Shown piece by piece: positions 1 to 7,283 of a stretch of DNA of 64,000 bases (position 1 is its first letter; each line of letters opens with the position of its first letter). The notes beneath the pieces were generated by a model that was given only the letters and a program-made list of their open reading frames with translations, was not told the origin of the DNA and made no database searches. Location of the stretch: contig JAPOHH010000005.1 of the NCBI GenBank assembly GCA_029979505.1, positions 1 through 64,000 of the forward strand. The letters are read 5' to 3'. The translations under genes and the position numbers were made by a program. This stretch comes from a bacterium (GTDB taxonomy: Bacteria > Pseudomonadota > Gammaproteobacteria > GCA-002705445 > GCA-002716945).

Positions 1-149
1 AAACTGCTAAGCGTAAAGTAGCTAAGAAAAAAACTGCTAAGCGTAAAGTAGCTAAGAAAAAAACTGCTAAGCGTAAAGTAGCTAAGAAAAAGACTGCTAA
101 GCGTAAAGTAGCTAAGAAAAAGACTGCTAAGCGTAAAACTAGACGTTAA
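1..149 (+). CDS. Lysine-rich histone H1-like protein, C-terminal tail (5' truncated)
   Basis: The only open frame begins at base 3 and stops at TAA 147-149. It encodes four copies of a ten-residue unit TAKRKVAKKK plus a partial fifth ending in TRR. Each unit is a 30-bp DNA repeat that varies only at an A/G in the last lysine codon. Such Ala/Lys/Thr-rich tails occur in bacterial histone H1-like and AlgP/HctB-type DNA-binding proteins and probably bind DNA through charge. The N-terminus lies outside the window, so the family cannot be fixed. A hairpin terminator follows. Confidence 0.7.
   Translation, partial: TAKRKVAKKKTAKRKVAKKKTAKRKVAKKKTAKRKVAKKKTAKRKTRR
3..137 (+). repeat. 30-bp in-frame tandem repeat
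   Basis: The 30-bp unit starting ACTGCTAAGCGTAAAGTAGC is repeated head to tail at 3, 33, 63 and 93. A fifth partial copy from 123 diverges after 15 bases. The only differences are an A/G in the last lysine codon. The array begins at or before the window edge, so the true copy number is unknown. There are no spacers, so this is not CRISPR. Confidence 0.9.
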
Positions 150-167
150 TTTATAAACTAGTTATGG

Positions 168-193
168 AAAAGGCCCTGAAAAGGGCCTTTTTT
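168..193. terminator. Bidirectional intrinsic terminator between the lysine-rich gene and ilvA
   Basis: The stem AGGCCCT (171-177) pairs with AGGGCCT (182-188) around a GAAA loop. It is extended by A-T pairs and followed by a T run to 193. It sits 18 bases past the stop of the rightward gene and directly abuts the ilvA stop on the other strand, so it can serve both. It is one of only two clear hairpin terminators in the window. Confidence 0.85.
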
Positions 194-1712
194 ATTTCAA
201 AAACTGCCGATATGCAATATTGCTAGATTCATTATGGAATTCATACTTAAGGGTGCTAAAATGCCGTTCTAGGCTGCTTAATTCACTCTCCTTTGCCTGT
301 AAACCAATCAATACCCTTCCAAAGTCTGCGCCATGGTTTCTGTAGTGAAATAAACTAATGTTCCATGTTGAACCGATTGCATTTAAAAAGTTCAGAAGCT
401 CTCCCGGTTTTTCAGGAAACATAAATCTATAAATACGCTCATCTTTAGCATTATTACTTGCTCCACCAACCATGTATCTAATATGTGTTTTTGCCATTTC
501 ATTATCTGTAAAATCATGACACTTATATTTTGATTTTTTTAATTTTGAAATTATATCTTTTCTTTCTTGATCTCCCTTCGTGGTCTTTATACCAACAAAG
601 ACCTGTGCATTTTTATCATTAGAATACCTATAGTTAAATTCAGTAATTGAGCGTTTACCGATAATAGAACAAAATTTCTTAAAGCTACCTGGTTTTTCAT
701 TAATAGTAACTCCTAGTATAATTTCACTACTTTCTCCTATATCTGCTCTTTCTGCAACATGTCTTAATCTATCAAAATTCATATTTGCACCACAGAGTAT
801 TGTGGCTATGCTCTTTCCTTGTATATTATGATTAATTAAATATTTCTTCATACCTGCAAGAGATAAAGCTCCTGCTGGCTCTGCAATTACACGTGTTTCA
901 TCATAAAGATCTTTAATAGCAGAGCATATTTCATCAGTAGTAACAGTTAGGCTATAATCAACAATGTCTTTAGTGAGCTTAAATGTTTTAGAACCTATTT
1001 TCTTAACTGCCACTCCATCTGCGAATATACCAACATGTTTTAATGAGGTAGGCTTGCCACATTTATATGCTAGATTGAAACATGCAGAGTCTGAGGCTTC
1101 AACTGCAATTATCTTTATTTTAGGATTAATTTCTTTCAAATAAACACTCATACCTGCTAACAATCCGCCTCCACCAACAGGTATAAAAACATAATCAGGA
1201 TGTTCTTTTAACTGATCAAGAAGTTCTACGCCAACTGTACCCTGACCAGCTATGACATCTATGTCATCATATGGATGAACAAATTCATAGGCATTCTTTT
1301 GAGAATATTTTATCGCATAGTCATATGCTTCATCATATGTATCACCAAACAGTATAACTTTTGCACCAAGTTTACGTACAGCATTGATTTTAATAGAGGG
1401 TGTTGTAGAGGGCATCACAATAGATGTGCTAATTTTGAGTTTTTTGCATGTCATTGCTACACCTTGAGCATGATTACCAGCAGATGCAGCAACAATATGT
1501 TTAGGATTATTTAACTTAGATATTTTATTGTATGCCCCTCTAAGTTTAAATGAGAAAACAGGTTGTAAATCCTCTCTTTTAATGAATATCTTATTTTTTA
1601 GTCTTGATGATAATTTAGGTGCAAACTGTGTAGGACTCTTGATTGCAACATCATAAACAGTTGTTGCTTCAAGTATTTTTTTATAACAATTCTTGATGTA
1701 GTTATCTTTCAT
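192..1712 (-). CDS. ilvA: Threonine ammonia-lyase, biosynthetic
   Basis: This PLP enzyme deaminates threonine to 2-oxobutanoate, the first step of isoleucine synthesis. At 506 residues it has the length of the biosynthetic form. The PLP lysine is K56 in SFKLRGAY and the phosphate-binding glycine loop GGGGL is at about 180-184. After the catalytic domain there are two ACT-like regulatory segments (roughly 330-400 and 420-500), which in this family give isoleucine inhibition and valine activation. It is transcribed divergently from rpiA with a very short shared promoter region. Confidence 0.97.
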   Translation of the reverse strand: MKDNYIKNCYKKILEATTVYDVAIKSPTQFAPKLSSRLKNKIFIKREDLQPVFSFKLRGAYNKISKLNNPKHIVAASAGNHAQGVAMTCKKLKISTSIVMPSTTPSIKINAVRKLGAKVILFGDTYDEAYDYAIKYSQKNAYEFVHPYDDIDVIAGQGTVGVELLDQLKEHPDYVFIPVGGGGLLAGMSVYLKEINPKIKIIAVEASDSACFNLAYKCGKPTSLKHVGIFADGVAVKKIGSKTFKLTKDIVDYSLTVTTDEICSAIKDLYDETRVIAEPAGALSLAGMKKYLINHNIQGKSIATILCGANMNFDRLRHVAERADIGESSEIILGVTINEKPGSFKKFCSIIGKRSITEFNYRYSNDKNAQVFVGIKTTKGDQERKDIISKLKKSKYKCHDFTDNEMAKTHIRYMVGGASNNAKDERIYRFMFPEKPGELLNFLNAIGSTWNISLFHYRNHGADFGRVLIGLQAKESELSSLERHFSTLKYEFHNESSNIAYRQFLK

Positions 1713-1724
1713 ATGCTTGTGTCT

Positions 1725-1740
1725 TATAGTGTATACTATA
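1725..1740. promoter_or_regulatory. Inverted repeat forming back-to-back -10 boxes of ilvA and rpiA
   Basis: TATAGT-GTAT-ACTATA is an inverted repeat in the 48-base gap between the ATGs of ilvA and rpiA. Read rightward it contains TATACT (1732-1737), about 24 bases before the rpiA ATG. Read leftward it offers TATAGT in front of ilvA. No convincing -35 box is visible. I infer overlapping divergent promoters; the symmetry could also be an operator. Confidence 0.4.
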
Positions 1741-1760
1741 AAAATAATATTTTTTTAAAA

Positions 1761-2426
1761 ATGGATCAAAATACTAAGAAACATAGAGTTGCTGAATCTG
1801 TTCTAGATTTAATTGGTAACGATGAAATATTAGGAATAGGTTCCGGATCAACAGTAAATATTCTCATAGACCACCTACCTAAAATGAAGAATAAAATTAG
1901 TAAAGTTGTTTCAAGCTCAATAAAATCAACTGAACTGCTTAAGGCTAATGGTTTCGAAGTATCTGAGCTAAAAAGTGTCGGAAAGTTATCTACATACATA
2001 GATGGCGCTGATGAGATAAATGGATATTTACAAATGATTAAAGGTGGAGGTGGCGCATTAACTAGAGAAAAAATTCTTGCTCATAGTTCTAAAAGGTTTA
2101 TCTGTATAGTAGACGACTCAAAGAAAGTTAATATTTTAGGAAATTATCCCTTACCTATCGAAGTAATCCCGTTGGCCCAAAGTGCAGTAGCATTAGAGCT
2201 GATAAGGATGGGAGGTAGGCCTGTCTTGAGACAAAATTTTACTACTGATAATGGAAATATTATTTTAGATGTTCACAATTTCATGATTTCTGAACCTTTA
2301 AAATTAGAAAAAGAAATCAATAATATTCCTGGTGTGGTTACTAATGGGATATTTGCACTAAATCACGCAGACATGCTATTAAGTGCAGGTGATAATGGAG
2401 TGGATATATCTGAACCTATCGTTTAG
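1761..2426 (+). CDS. rpiA: Ribose-5-phosphate isomerase A
   Basis: Interconverts ribose-5-phosphate and ribulose-5-phosphate in the pentose phosphate pathway. Family motifs are present: GIGSGST near the N-terminus, DGADEI in the middle and KGGGGALTREK with the catalytic region. I chose ATG 1761, giving 221 residues, close to the usual 219. The frame is open upstream to 1713, but the 16 extra residues do not resemble RpiA and would cover the promoter. The 3' end overlaps rpsI on the opposite strand by 11 bases. It cooperates with tkt and rpe, also in this window. Confidence 0.95.
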   Translation: MDQNTKKHRVAESVLDLIGNDEILGIGSGSTVNILIDHLPKMKNKISKVVSSSIKSTELLKANGFEVSELKSVGKLSTYIDGADEINGYLQMIKGGGGALTREKILAHSSKRFICIVDDSKKVNILGNYPLPIEVIPLAQSAVALELIRMGGRPVLRQNFTTDNGNIILDVHNFMISEPLKLEKEINNIPGVVTNGIFALNHADMLLSAGDNGVDISEPIV

Positions 2427-2802
2427 AGAATTGTGTGGCTTTTCTTGCTTTTCTCAAACCAACTTTCTTACGTTCTACTTTACGGTCATCTCTAGTAACA
2501 AATCCTTCTCTTTTTAGAGTAGGGAGCAAATCATTTTGATATTTCACGAGCGCTCTTGTGAGGCCATGTACAATAGCTCCTACCTGTCCACTTTTTCCTC
2601 CTCCATTCACAGATATAGTAAGGTTAACTTTATCTTGCATTTGGGTTTTGGTTAATGGTGCTAGAAGATTAGCAGTCAGAGTTGCAGATTTTGTGAATTC
2701 ATCAACACCTTGTGTATTGATTTTTATTTCACCTGTTCCGCTAGAAAGATATACTCTAGCGCTTGATGTTTTCCTTCTTCCTGTTCCGTATGTTTTATGC
2801 AT
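2416..2802 (-). CDS. rpsI: 30S ribosomal protein uS9 (S9)
   Basis: A small-subunit protein whose C-terminal tail reaches the P-site tRNA. At 128 residues it has normal length. It shows the N-terminal GTGRRKTSSARVYL signature and ends in the family's basic tail, finishing FSKR. It lies 6 bases downstream of rplM in the conserved rplM-rpsI operon. Its stop codon is inside the convergent rpiA reading frame. Confidence 0.97.
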   Translation of the reverse strand: MHKTYGTGRRKTSSARVYLSSGTGEIKINTQGVDEFTKSATLTANLLAPLTKTQMQDKVNLTISVNGGGKSGQVGAIVHGLTRALVKYQNDLLPTLKREGFVTRDDRKVERKKVGLRKARKATQFSKR

Positions 2803-2808
2803 ATCTCT

Positions 2809-3222
2809 TTATATCTCTAAAGCCATTGGTTTCTGCGCACTATGTCCATGATTCTCATTATCGTAGATTTTTAGTTTTTTAATCATGGATCTGCCTAAAG
2901 GATTTTTTGGAAGCATTCCCTTTACTGCATTTTTAATTACAAAATCAGGCTTCTTGTCTAACATTTTACCAAGAGGGGTCTTCTTCATGTTACCAACATA
3001 ACCAGTGTGCTTATAATAGATTTTATCAGAGAGTTTGTTGCCAGTAACTCTTATCTTTTTTGCATTAATCACGATTATATAATCACCCTCATCTGTATGA
3101 GGTTGATATTGAGGCTTGTGTTTACCTTTGAGCATATGAGCAACCTTTGATGCTAATCTGCCAAGAACAACATCTGTCGCATCAATTACATACCATTCTT
3201 TATTACTATCATTTATACTCAC
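2809..3222 (-). CDS. rplM: 50S ribosomal protein uL13 (L13)
   Basis: An early-assembling 23S rRNA-binding protein. At 137 residues it is near the usual 142. It has the N-terminal WYVIDATDVVLGRLAS and the central MLPKNPLGR motif of the family. The start is GTG (3220-3222), with no ATG nearby. It is first gene of the rplM-rpsI operon and divergent from coq7 across 74 bases, which should hold both promoters. Confidence 0.97.
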   Translation of the reverse strand: MSINDSNKEWYVIDATDVVLGRLASKVAHMLKGKHKPQYQPHTDEGDYIIVINAKKIRVTGNKLSDKIYYKHTGYVGNMKKTPLGKMLDKKPDFVIKNAVKGMLPKNPLGRSMIKKLKIYDNENHGHSAQKPMALEI

Positions 3223-3296
3223 GGATAGAGATTTTACTCATTTAACGAAATCTATACAAGTAATTATTTAAGAATATAGTAAATGGAGCCCTATAT

Positions 3297-3902
3297 ATGC
3301 CTAATTTGGACGTCATATTAAAAGAAATCGACTATGCATTGAATATACTTTTTGAATCAAACAACACAGATGGCGAAGATAATCAGCTAACTGATTGCGA
3401 TAAGATAAAATCACAAAGGGTCATGAGGGTAAATCACATGGGTGAAGTTTGTGCCCAAGCACTATATCGAGGGCAAGCATTGACAACTAAGGATGATGCG
3501 ATGATTGAAATAATTAATAATATGTGTGAAGAGGAGAAGGATCATTTAGTCTCACTAAACCAAAGATTATCAGAATTGTCTGGTAGACCAAGTAAGCTAA
3601 ATTCATTATGGTACCTATCCTCATTTTTACTCGGAGCATATGTAGGTACATTAGAAAAAGATAAGTCATATGGGTTTATTTATGAAACTGAAAACCAAGT
3701 TGAAGATCATCTTGATGAGTACTCGAAGAAACTTCCTTATAAGGACTTAGAGAGTAAGACAATTCTTGAAGAAATTAAAATGGATGAGATAAAGCATAAA
3801 AATACAGCTAAAAATCATGGGTCGACTGAGTTGAGTAAATTTAGTAAAAGTCTTATGTCATTGACTTCAAAGGTGATGAAAAAAATCAGTTACTATATCT
3901 AG
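3297..3902 (+). CDS. coq7: Demethoxyubiquinone hydroxylase Coq7
   Basis: A di-iron monooxygenase that adds the last ring hydroxyl in aerobic ubiquinone synthesis. Iron ligands expected for the family are visible: E50, the ExxH pair E80/H83, and later Glu/His residues in VEDH and DEIKH. There are 201 residues. A GGAG ribosome site lies 8 bases before the ATG. The coq7-speD neighbourhood matches the order I recall from Pseudomonas. Its stop overlaps convergent speD by 4 bases. With ubiA and ubiC elsewhere in the window, it indicates ubiquinone-based respiration. Confidence 0.95.
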   Translation: MPNLDVILKEIDYALNILFESNNTDGEDNQLTDCDKIKSQRVMRVNHMGEVCAQALYRGQALTTKDDAMIEIINNMCEEEKDHLVSLNQRLSELSGRPSKLNSLWYLSSFLLGAYVGTLEKDKSYGFIYETENQVEDHLDEYSKKLPYKDLESKTILEEIKMDEIKHKNTAKNHGSTELSKFSKSLMSLTSKVMKKISYYI

Positions 3903-4546
3903 ACTAGGTACTGAGAAAGGTAACTGGCAAATTCTGGTACATTTATTTTTTCTTTTTTCTTAATTAATTTATAGTGCTTGAATGATTCAAAAGAATCATC
4001 TGCTTCCAAATCAAAATCTTTGAGGTGATTTTTGAAGAATAAGTTTAGTATTTGTTGATCACCTTCAAGTTGTTCTAAATTTATACCTCTATGAAAAAAG
4101 TCTAACGTTAATGCATCATAATTATTAAACAAATTATTATTCACTAGATTATCTAAAATTGAATAAACATTTTTTCTACTACATGATGACACATGAAGTT
4201 CCAACCTTAGAATAATGATATTATTTATAGAATTTTCAAAATATGAATGAAAACTTATGTGACTCTCATTTAAATGAGCTACACCTGATGCGCCAAAAAT
4301 GACATCATCAGATTCTATTATTGAACTCAAGCTCGTGCCACTAGGATTAAAGGAGTGTTGCGATGTATGCAAAATTTTTGTATTTAGAGTTTTTGATATG
4401 CCATTAATAATATCCATGAGGTCATGAACACAATATCTTTGTTCTATCTCTCTATTTTTATGTAACCTATTCTTATCATTACAAGAATAGCCATAATAAG
4501 AATTTAGAATTAGTGATTGACTTGTATTTGTTATATTAGGTTTCAT
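3899..4546 (-). CDS. speD: S-adenosylmethionine decarboxylase proenzyme
   Basis: Decarboxylates SAM to give the aminopropyl donor for spermidine. The proenzyme cleaves itself at a serine that becomes a pyruvoyl group. Here the site is E94-S95 within HLNESHISFHSY. The processing/catalytic partners H100 and C122 lie at the expected spacing (Ser to Cys 27, versus 28 in E. coli as I recall). At 215 residues it falls between the short archaeal/Bacillus form and the 264-residue E. coli form. The cleavage dipeptide is Glu-Ser, not the Lys-Ser of E. coli. It is last in the rpe-trp operon and overlaps the VOC gene by 11 bases. No speE is in the window. Confidence 0.88.
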   Translation of the reverse strand: MKPNITNTSQSLILNSYYGYSCNDKNRLHKNREIEQRYCVHDLMDIINGISKTLNTKILHTSQHSFNPSGTSLSSIIESDDVIFGASGVAHLNESHISFHSYFENSINNIIILRLELHVSSCSRKNVYSILDNLVNNNLFNNYDALTLDFFHRGINLEQLEGDQQILNLFFKNHLKDFDLEADDSFESFKHYKLIKKKEKINVPEFASYLSQYLV

Positions 4547-4928
4547 TGCTTAATGTAGGATGCCACAATATTTGCAGAATATTACCATCTGGATCCTTTA
4601 CATAAAAGCTAATAGAGCCATCTCTATGTATTTTTTTTTCTTTATGAATTTTTATATTATTGTCCTTCATATGATTCAAATAAATATCAATATCACTCTC
4701 GCTCTTCACAAATATGCCGAAATGATCCAGTCGAGAATCATTTACATCATCAGATACAGTACTATCATAATGGAGTGCTAAATTATCAGAGCCATTTGTT
4801 AGGTAAGCATTATTATCATCAGGTCTCCAGTCAACTTTCATACCAAGAATTTGAGTATAGAAATTAAAACATTCCTCAAAATTTTTGACTTTGAGAGCTA
4901 GGTGTCTCATACCTAAGTTATTCTCCAT
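4536..4928 (-). CDS. VOC (glyoxalase/dioxygenase fold) metalloprotein, substrate unknown
   Basis: A 130-residue single VOC module. It opens MRHLALKVKNFEEC, followed by FYTQILGMKVDWR, and has LDHFGIFVK in the middle and FYVKDPDGNILQI near the end. These are the paired beta-alpha-beta-beta-beta units of the fold. Likely metal ligands are the two N-strand/mid-strand histidines and the glutamine/glutamate region at the end. Glyoxalase I, fosfomycin resistance and dioxygenase families share this fold, so no substrate can be named. It overlaps trpC and speD by 11 bases each, so it is cotranscribed and probably translationally coupled with them. Confidence 0.8.
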   Translation of the reverse strand: MENNLGMRHLALKVKNFEECFNFYTQILGMKVDWRPDDNNAYLTNGSDNLALHYDSTVSDDVNDSRLDHFGIFVKSESDIDIYLNHMKDNNIKIHKEKKIHRDGSISFYVKDPDGNILQILWHPTLSNET

Positions 4929-5694
4929 TTATTAAAACCTCTATTTCATTCATTATATTTTTAGATTTTACCAAATGCTCACCAATTAAAAATGTAAATA
5001 TTCCAGCATTATTAAGCTTTATAATATCTTCTCTACTATGAATACCACTTTCACTCACTAAAACTATATTATCGTCATTCACAAATTTAGATAGTTTTTC
5101 GCTCGTATTTATGTCTACGTCAAAGGTTTTTAAATTTCTATTATTGATTCCAATTAATTTGGCTTTGTATGATAGAGCAAATTCAAGTTCATTCTCATCA
5201 TGAACTTCTGTAAGAACATCTAAGTTAAGTTCGTATGCTAGATCAGCAAGTTGTTTATACATGGCAGGTGATAAAGCAGATACTATTAATAGAATGCAAT
5301 CTGCTCCAAGCATCTTACTTTCGTAAATCTGAATAGGGTCTAATATGAAATCTTTTCTGAGTATTGGTATGTTAATTAAACTCTTAGCTGATAGTAAATC
5401 ATCATTAGATCCATTAAAGTAATTTTTTTCTGTTAACACTGATACACAAGAAGCTCCGCCGGCTTCATAACGTCTAACAATTTCAGTTACATTTAGATTA
5501 TCATTTAAAACTCCTTTACTTGGTGATTTTCTTTTAACTTCAGCAATAATAGAATTTTTTTTATTATTTTGATTTTTAAGTAAGTTCTTATAAAAGCTTG
5601 TTGTTTTTCTTTCAAATTTTAGATTCGAAATATCAAGCTCAGTTTTTAGTTTTTCAACTTCAATCAATTTACTTTTAATTATCTCATTTAGCAT
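4918..5694 (-). CDS. trpC: Indole-3-glycerol phosphate synthase
   Basis: Closes the indole ring in tryptophan synthesis. It is a single TIM-barrel domain of 258 residues, with no TrpF fusion. The signature IIAEVKRKSPSKG (about 49-61) carries the catalytic Glu and Lys residues. Further family motifs are VLTE, RKDFI and the phosphate site VSESGI. It overlaps trpD by 11 bases upstream and the VOC gene by 11 bases downstream. Confidence 0.97.
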   Translation of the reverse strand: MLNEIIKSKLIEVEKLKTELDISNLKFERKTTSFYKNLLKNQNNKKNSIIAEVKRKSPSKGVLNDNLNVTEIVRRYEAGGASCVSVLTEKNYFNGSNDDLLSAKSLINIPILRKDFILDPIQIYESKMLGADCILLIVSALSPAMYKQLADLAYELNLDVLTEVHDENELEFALSYKAKLIGINNRNLKTFDVDINTSEKLSKFVNDDNIVLVSESGIHSREDIIKLNNAGIFTFLIGEHLVKSKNIMNEIEVLINGE

Positions 5695-6715
5695 CTTTTG
5701 AGACCTGATTAGTAAAATCTATGTATTGATTAAATTTATCTCTAACGAGATAATTTTCTAAGGAGTCTTTACATTGTGTAATAGCATCTTTAAGGTCAAT
5801 TTCTTTATATAACATGACAAGAAGCGCCGCATTAAGAATTGATATTTTTCTTGAGTCGGAATTTATATTGTTAATGACGGAATAAATAATATCAAGACTA
5901 CTCCTTTCATTATTAGTTTTGATAGTATCAATGTCATCTCCAGCTAAATCATATTTAGTTGGATCTATAGTATAACTGGTAATATTATTATTTTTAATCT
6001 CCAAGACATCCGTTATATCGTATATACTTGCTTCGTCCAAACCATCTCTAGAATTTATAATCAACGCTCTTGTTGTTCCTAACTCCAAAAGTGCACTAGC
6101 AATCAAATTCATTGCATCATTATTGTAAGTGCCTATTAATTGAATTTTTGCATTTGCTGGATTAGTAATAGGACCCAACATATTAAAAATTGTTTTTTCT
6201 GGAGCAAGACTTTTTCTAGAGTTAGCAACATTCTTCATAGCCGCATGGTGAAGCGGTGCAAACATAAATCCAAAGTTAATATGCGAAATACATTTACTTA
6301 CTTGTTCAGGTTCCAAGTCAATTTTAGCTCCAGCATCATGAAGCAAATCAGCACTTCCTGATGAACTTGTAATAGCCTTGTTTCCATGTTTTGCTACTTT
6401 GACATCACATGCAGCTGCAATAAATGATGCGCAGGTAGAAATGTTAAATGTGCCTATTCCATCACCGCCTGTTCCACAGCTGTCAATAACTTTATCATTA
6501 ACGTCAACTTTGGTAGAAATCTTCCTCATAGCTGTGGCGAAACCAATTAATTCTTGTGAACAAATTTTTTTCTTATTTAACATAAGAAGTATTTCTTTTA
6601 TTTGATTATCATCTAAAGAACCTTCAAACATTTTTTCAGAAACAAAGCATGCTTCATCAACAGATAAATCTTTTCCTTTTTTTAAACTTGTTTGTATATT
6701 TTCAATATTATACAT
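5684..6715 (-). CDS. trpD: Anthranilate phosphoribosyltransferase
   Basis: Joins anthranilate to PRPP, the second tryptophan-specific step. There are 343 residues. The PRPP/Mg site GTGGDGIGTFNIST is at about 81-94, followed by KHGNKAITSSSGSADLL. It is a separate protein from TrpG, as in Pseudomonas and unlike the E. coli fusion. It overlaps trpG by 8 bases and trpC by 11. Confidence 0.98.
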   Translation of the reverse strand: MYNIENIQTSLKKGKDLSVDEACFVSEKMFEGSLDDNQIKEILLMLNKKKICSQELIGFATAMRKISTKVDVNDKVIDSCGTGGDGIGTFNISTCASFIAAACDVKVAKHGNKAITSSSGSADLLHDAGAKIDLEPEQVSKCISHINFGFMFAPLHHAAMKNVANSRKSLAPEKTIFNMLGPITNPANAKIQLIGTYNNDAMNLIASALLELGTTRALIINSRDGLDEASIYDITDVLEIKNNNITSYTIDPTKYDLAGDDIDTIKTNNERSSLDIIYSVINNINSDSRKISILNAALLVMLYKEIDLKDAITQCKDSLENYLVRDKFNQYIDFTNQVSKDAK

Positions 6716-7283
6716 TTAAAAAATTCTCTAAAAGCTTATGTCCAAATTCTGTTAAAATTGATTCCGGATGGAATTGTACACCAAATAGATTATATTCTTT
6801 ATGTCGCAATCCCATAATTTCAGCATCTAAATTACTATCATCTGTTCTTGCTGTTATCACAAGTGAATCAGGAAACGACTCTTCTTGAATAACTAATGAA
6901 TGATATCTTGTTGCTGTAAATTGCTGAGGTATGTTATTGAATAAGTAGTCTGCGTCATGAGTTATTTTTGATGTTTTACCATGCATGATATTTTTTGCCG
7001 AAACAATTTTGCCACCAAATGCTTGTCCAATTGTTTGGTGGCCTAAGCAGACACCTAGAATTGGTTTCACTTTATAATACTTTTTAACTACTTCGATAGA
7101 TATACCTGCTTCATTTGGTGTGCAAGGCCCTGGTGATATAACAATTTTTTCTGGATTAATTTTATCTATTTCATCTAAAGTTATTTTGTCATTTCTTTTT
7201 ACTAATACATCAGCACCTAATTCCCCTAAATACTGAACAATATTAAATGTAAATGAGTCATAATTATCTATCATCAAAATCAT
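6708..7283 (-). CDS. trpG: Anthranilate synthase glutaminase subunit
   Basis: A class I glutamine amidotransferase that hydrolyses glutamine and channels ammonia to TrpE. The triad is visible: nucleophile C79 in GVCLGHQ, and H172/E174 in FHPES. At 191 residues it is a stand-alone subunit. In many bacteria the same protein also serves aminodeoxychorismate synthase (folate), and no separate pabA is seen here. It overlaps trpE by 4 bases, consistent with coupled 1:1 synthesis. Confidence 0.96.
   Translation of the reverse strand: MILMIDNYDSFTFNIVQYLGELGADVLVKRNDKITLDEIDKINPEKIVISPGPCTPNEAGISIEVVKKYYKVKPILGVCLGHQTIGQAFGGKIVSAKNIMHGKTSKITHDADYLFNNIPQQFTATRYHSLVIQEESFPDSLVITARTDDSNLDAEIMGLRHKEYNLFGVQFHPESILTEFGHKLLENFLNV

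Noticed and set aside
3-137. Regular 30-bp repeats as a CRISPR array
   Set aside because: The units are head to tail with no spacers and stay in one reading frame coding for a lysine-rich protein tail.
2558-2851. 97-residue open frame on the + strand across rpsI and the rplM end
   Set aside because: It is antisense to two conserved ribosomal protein genes and has no domain of its own.
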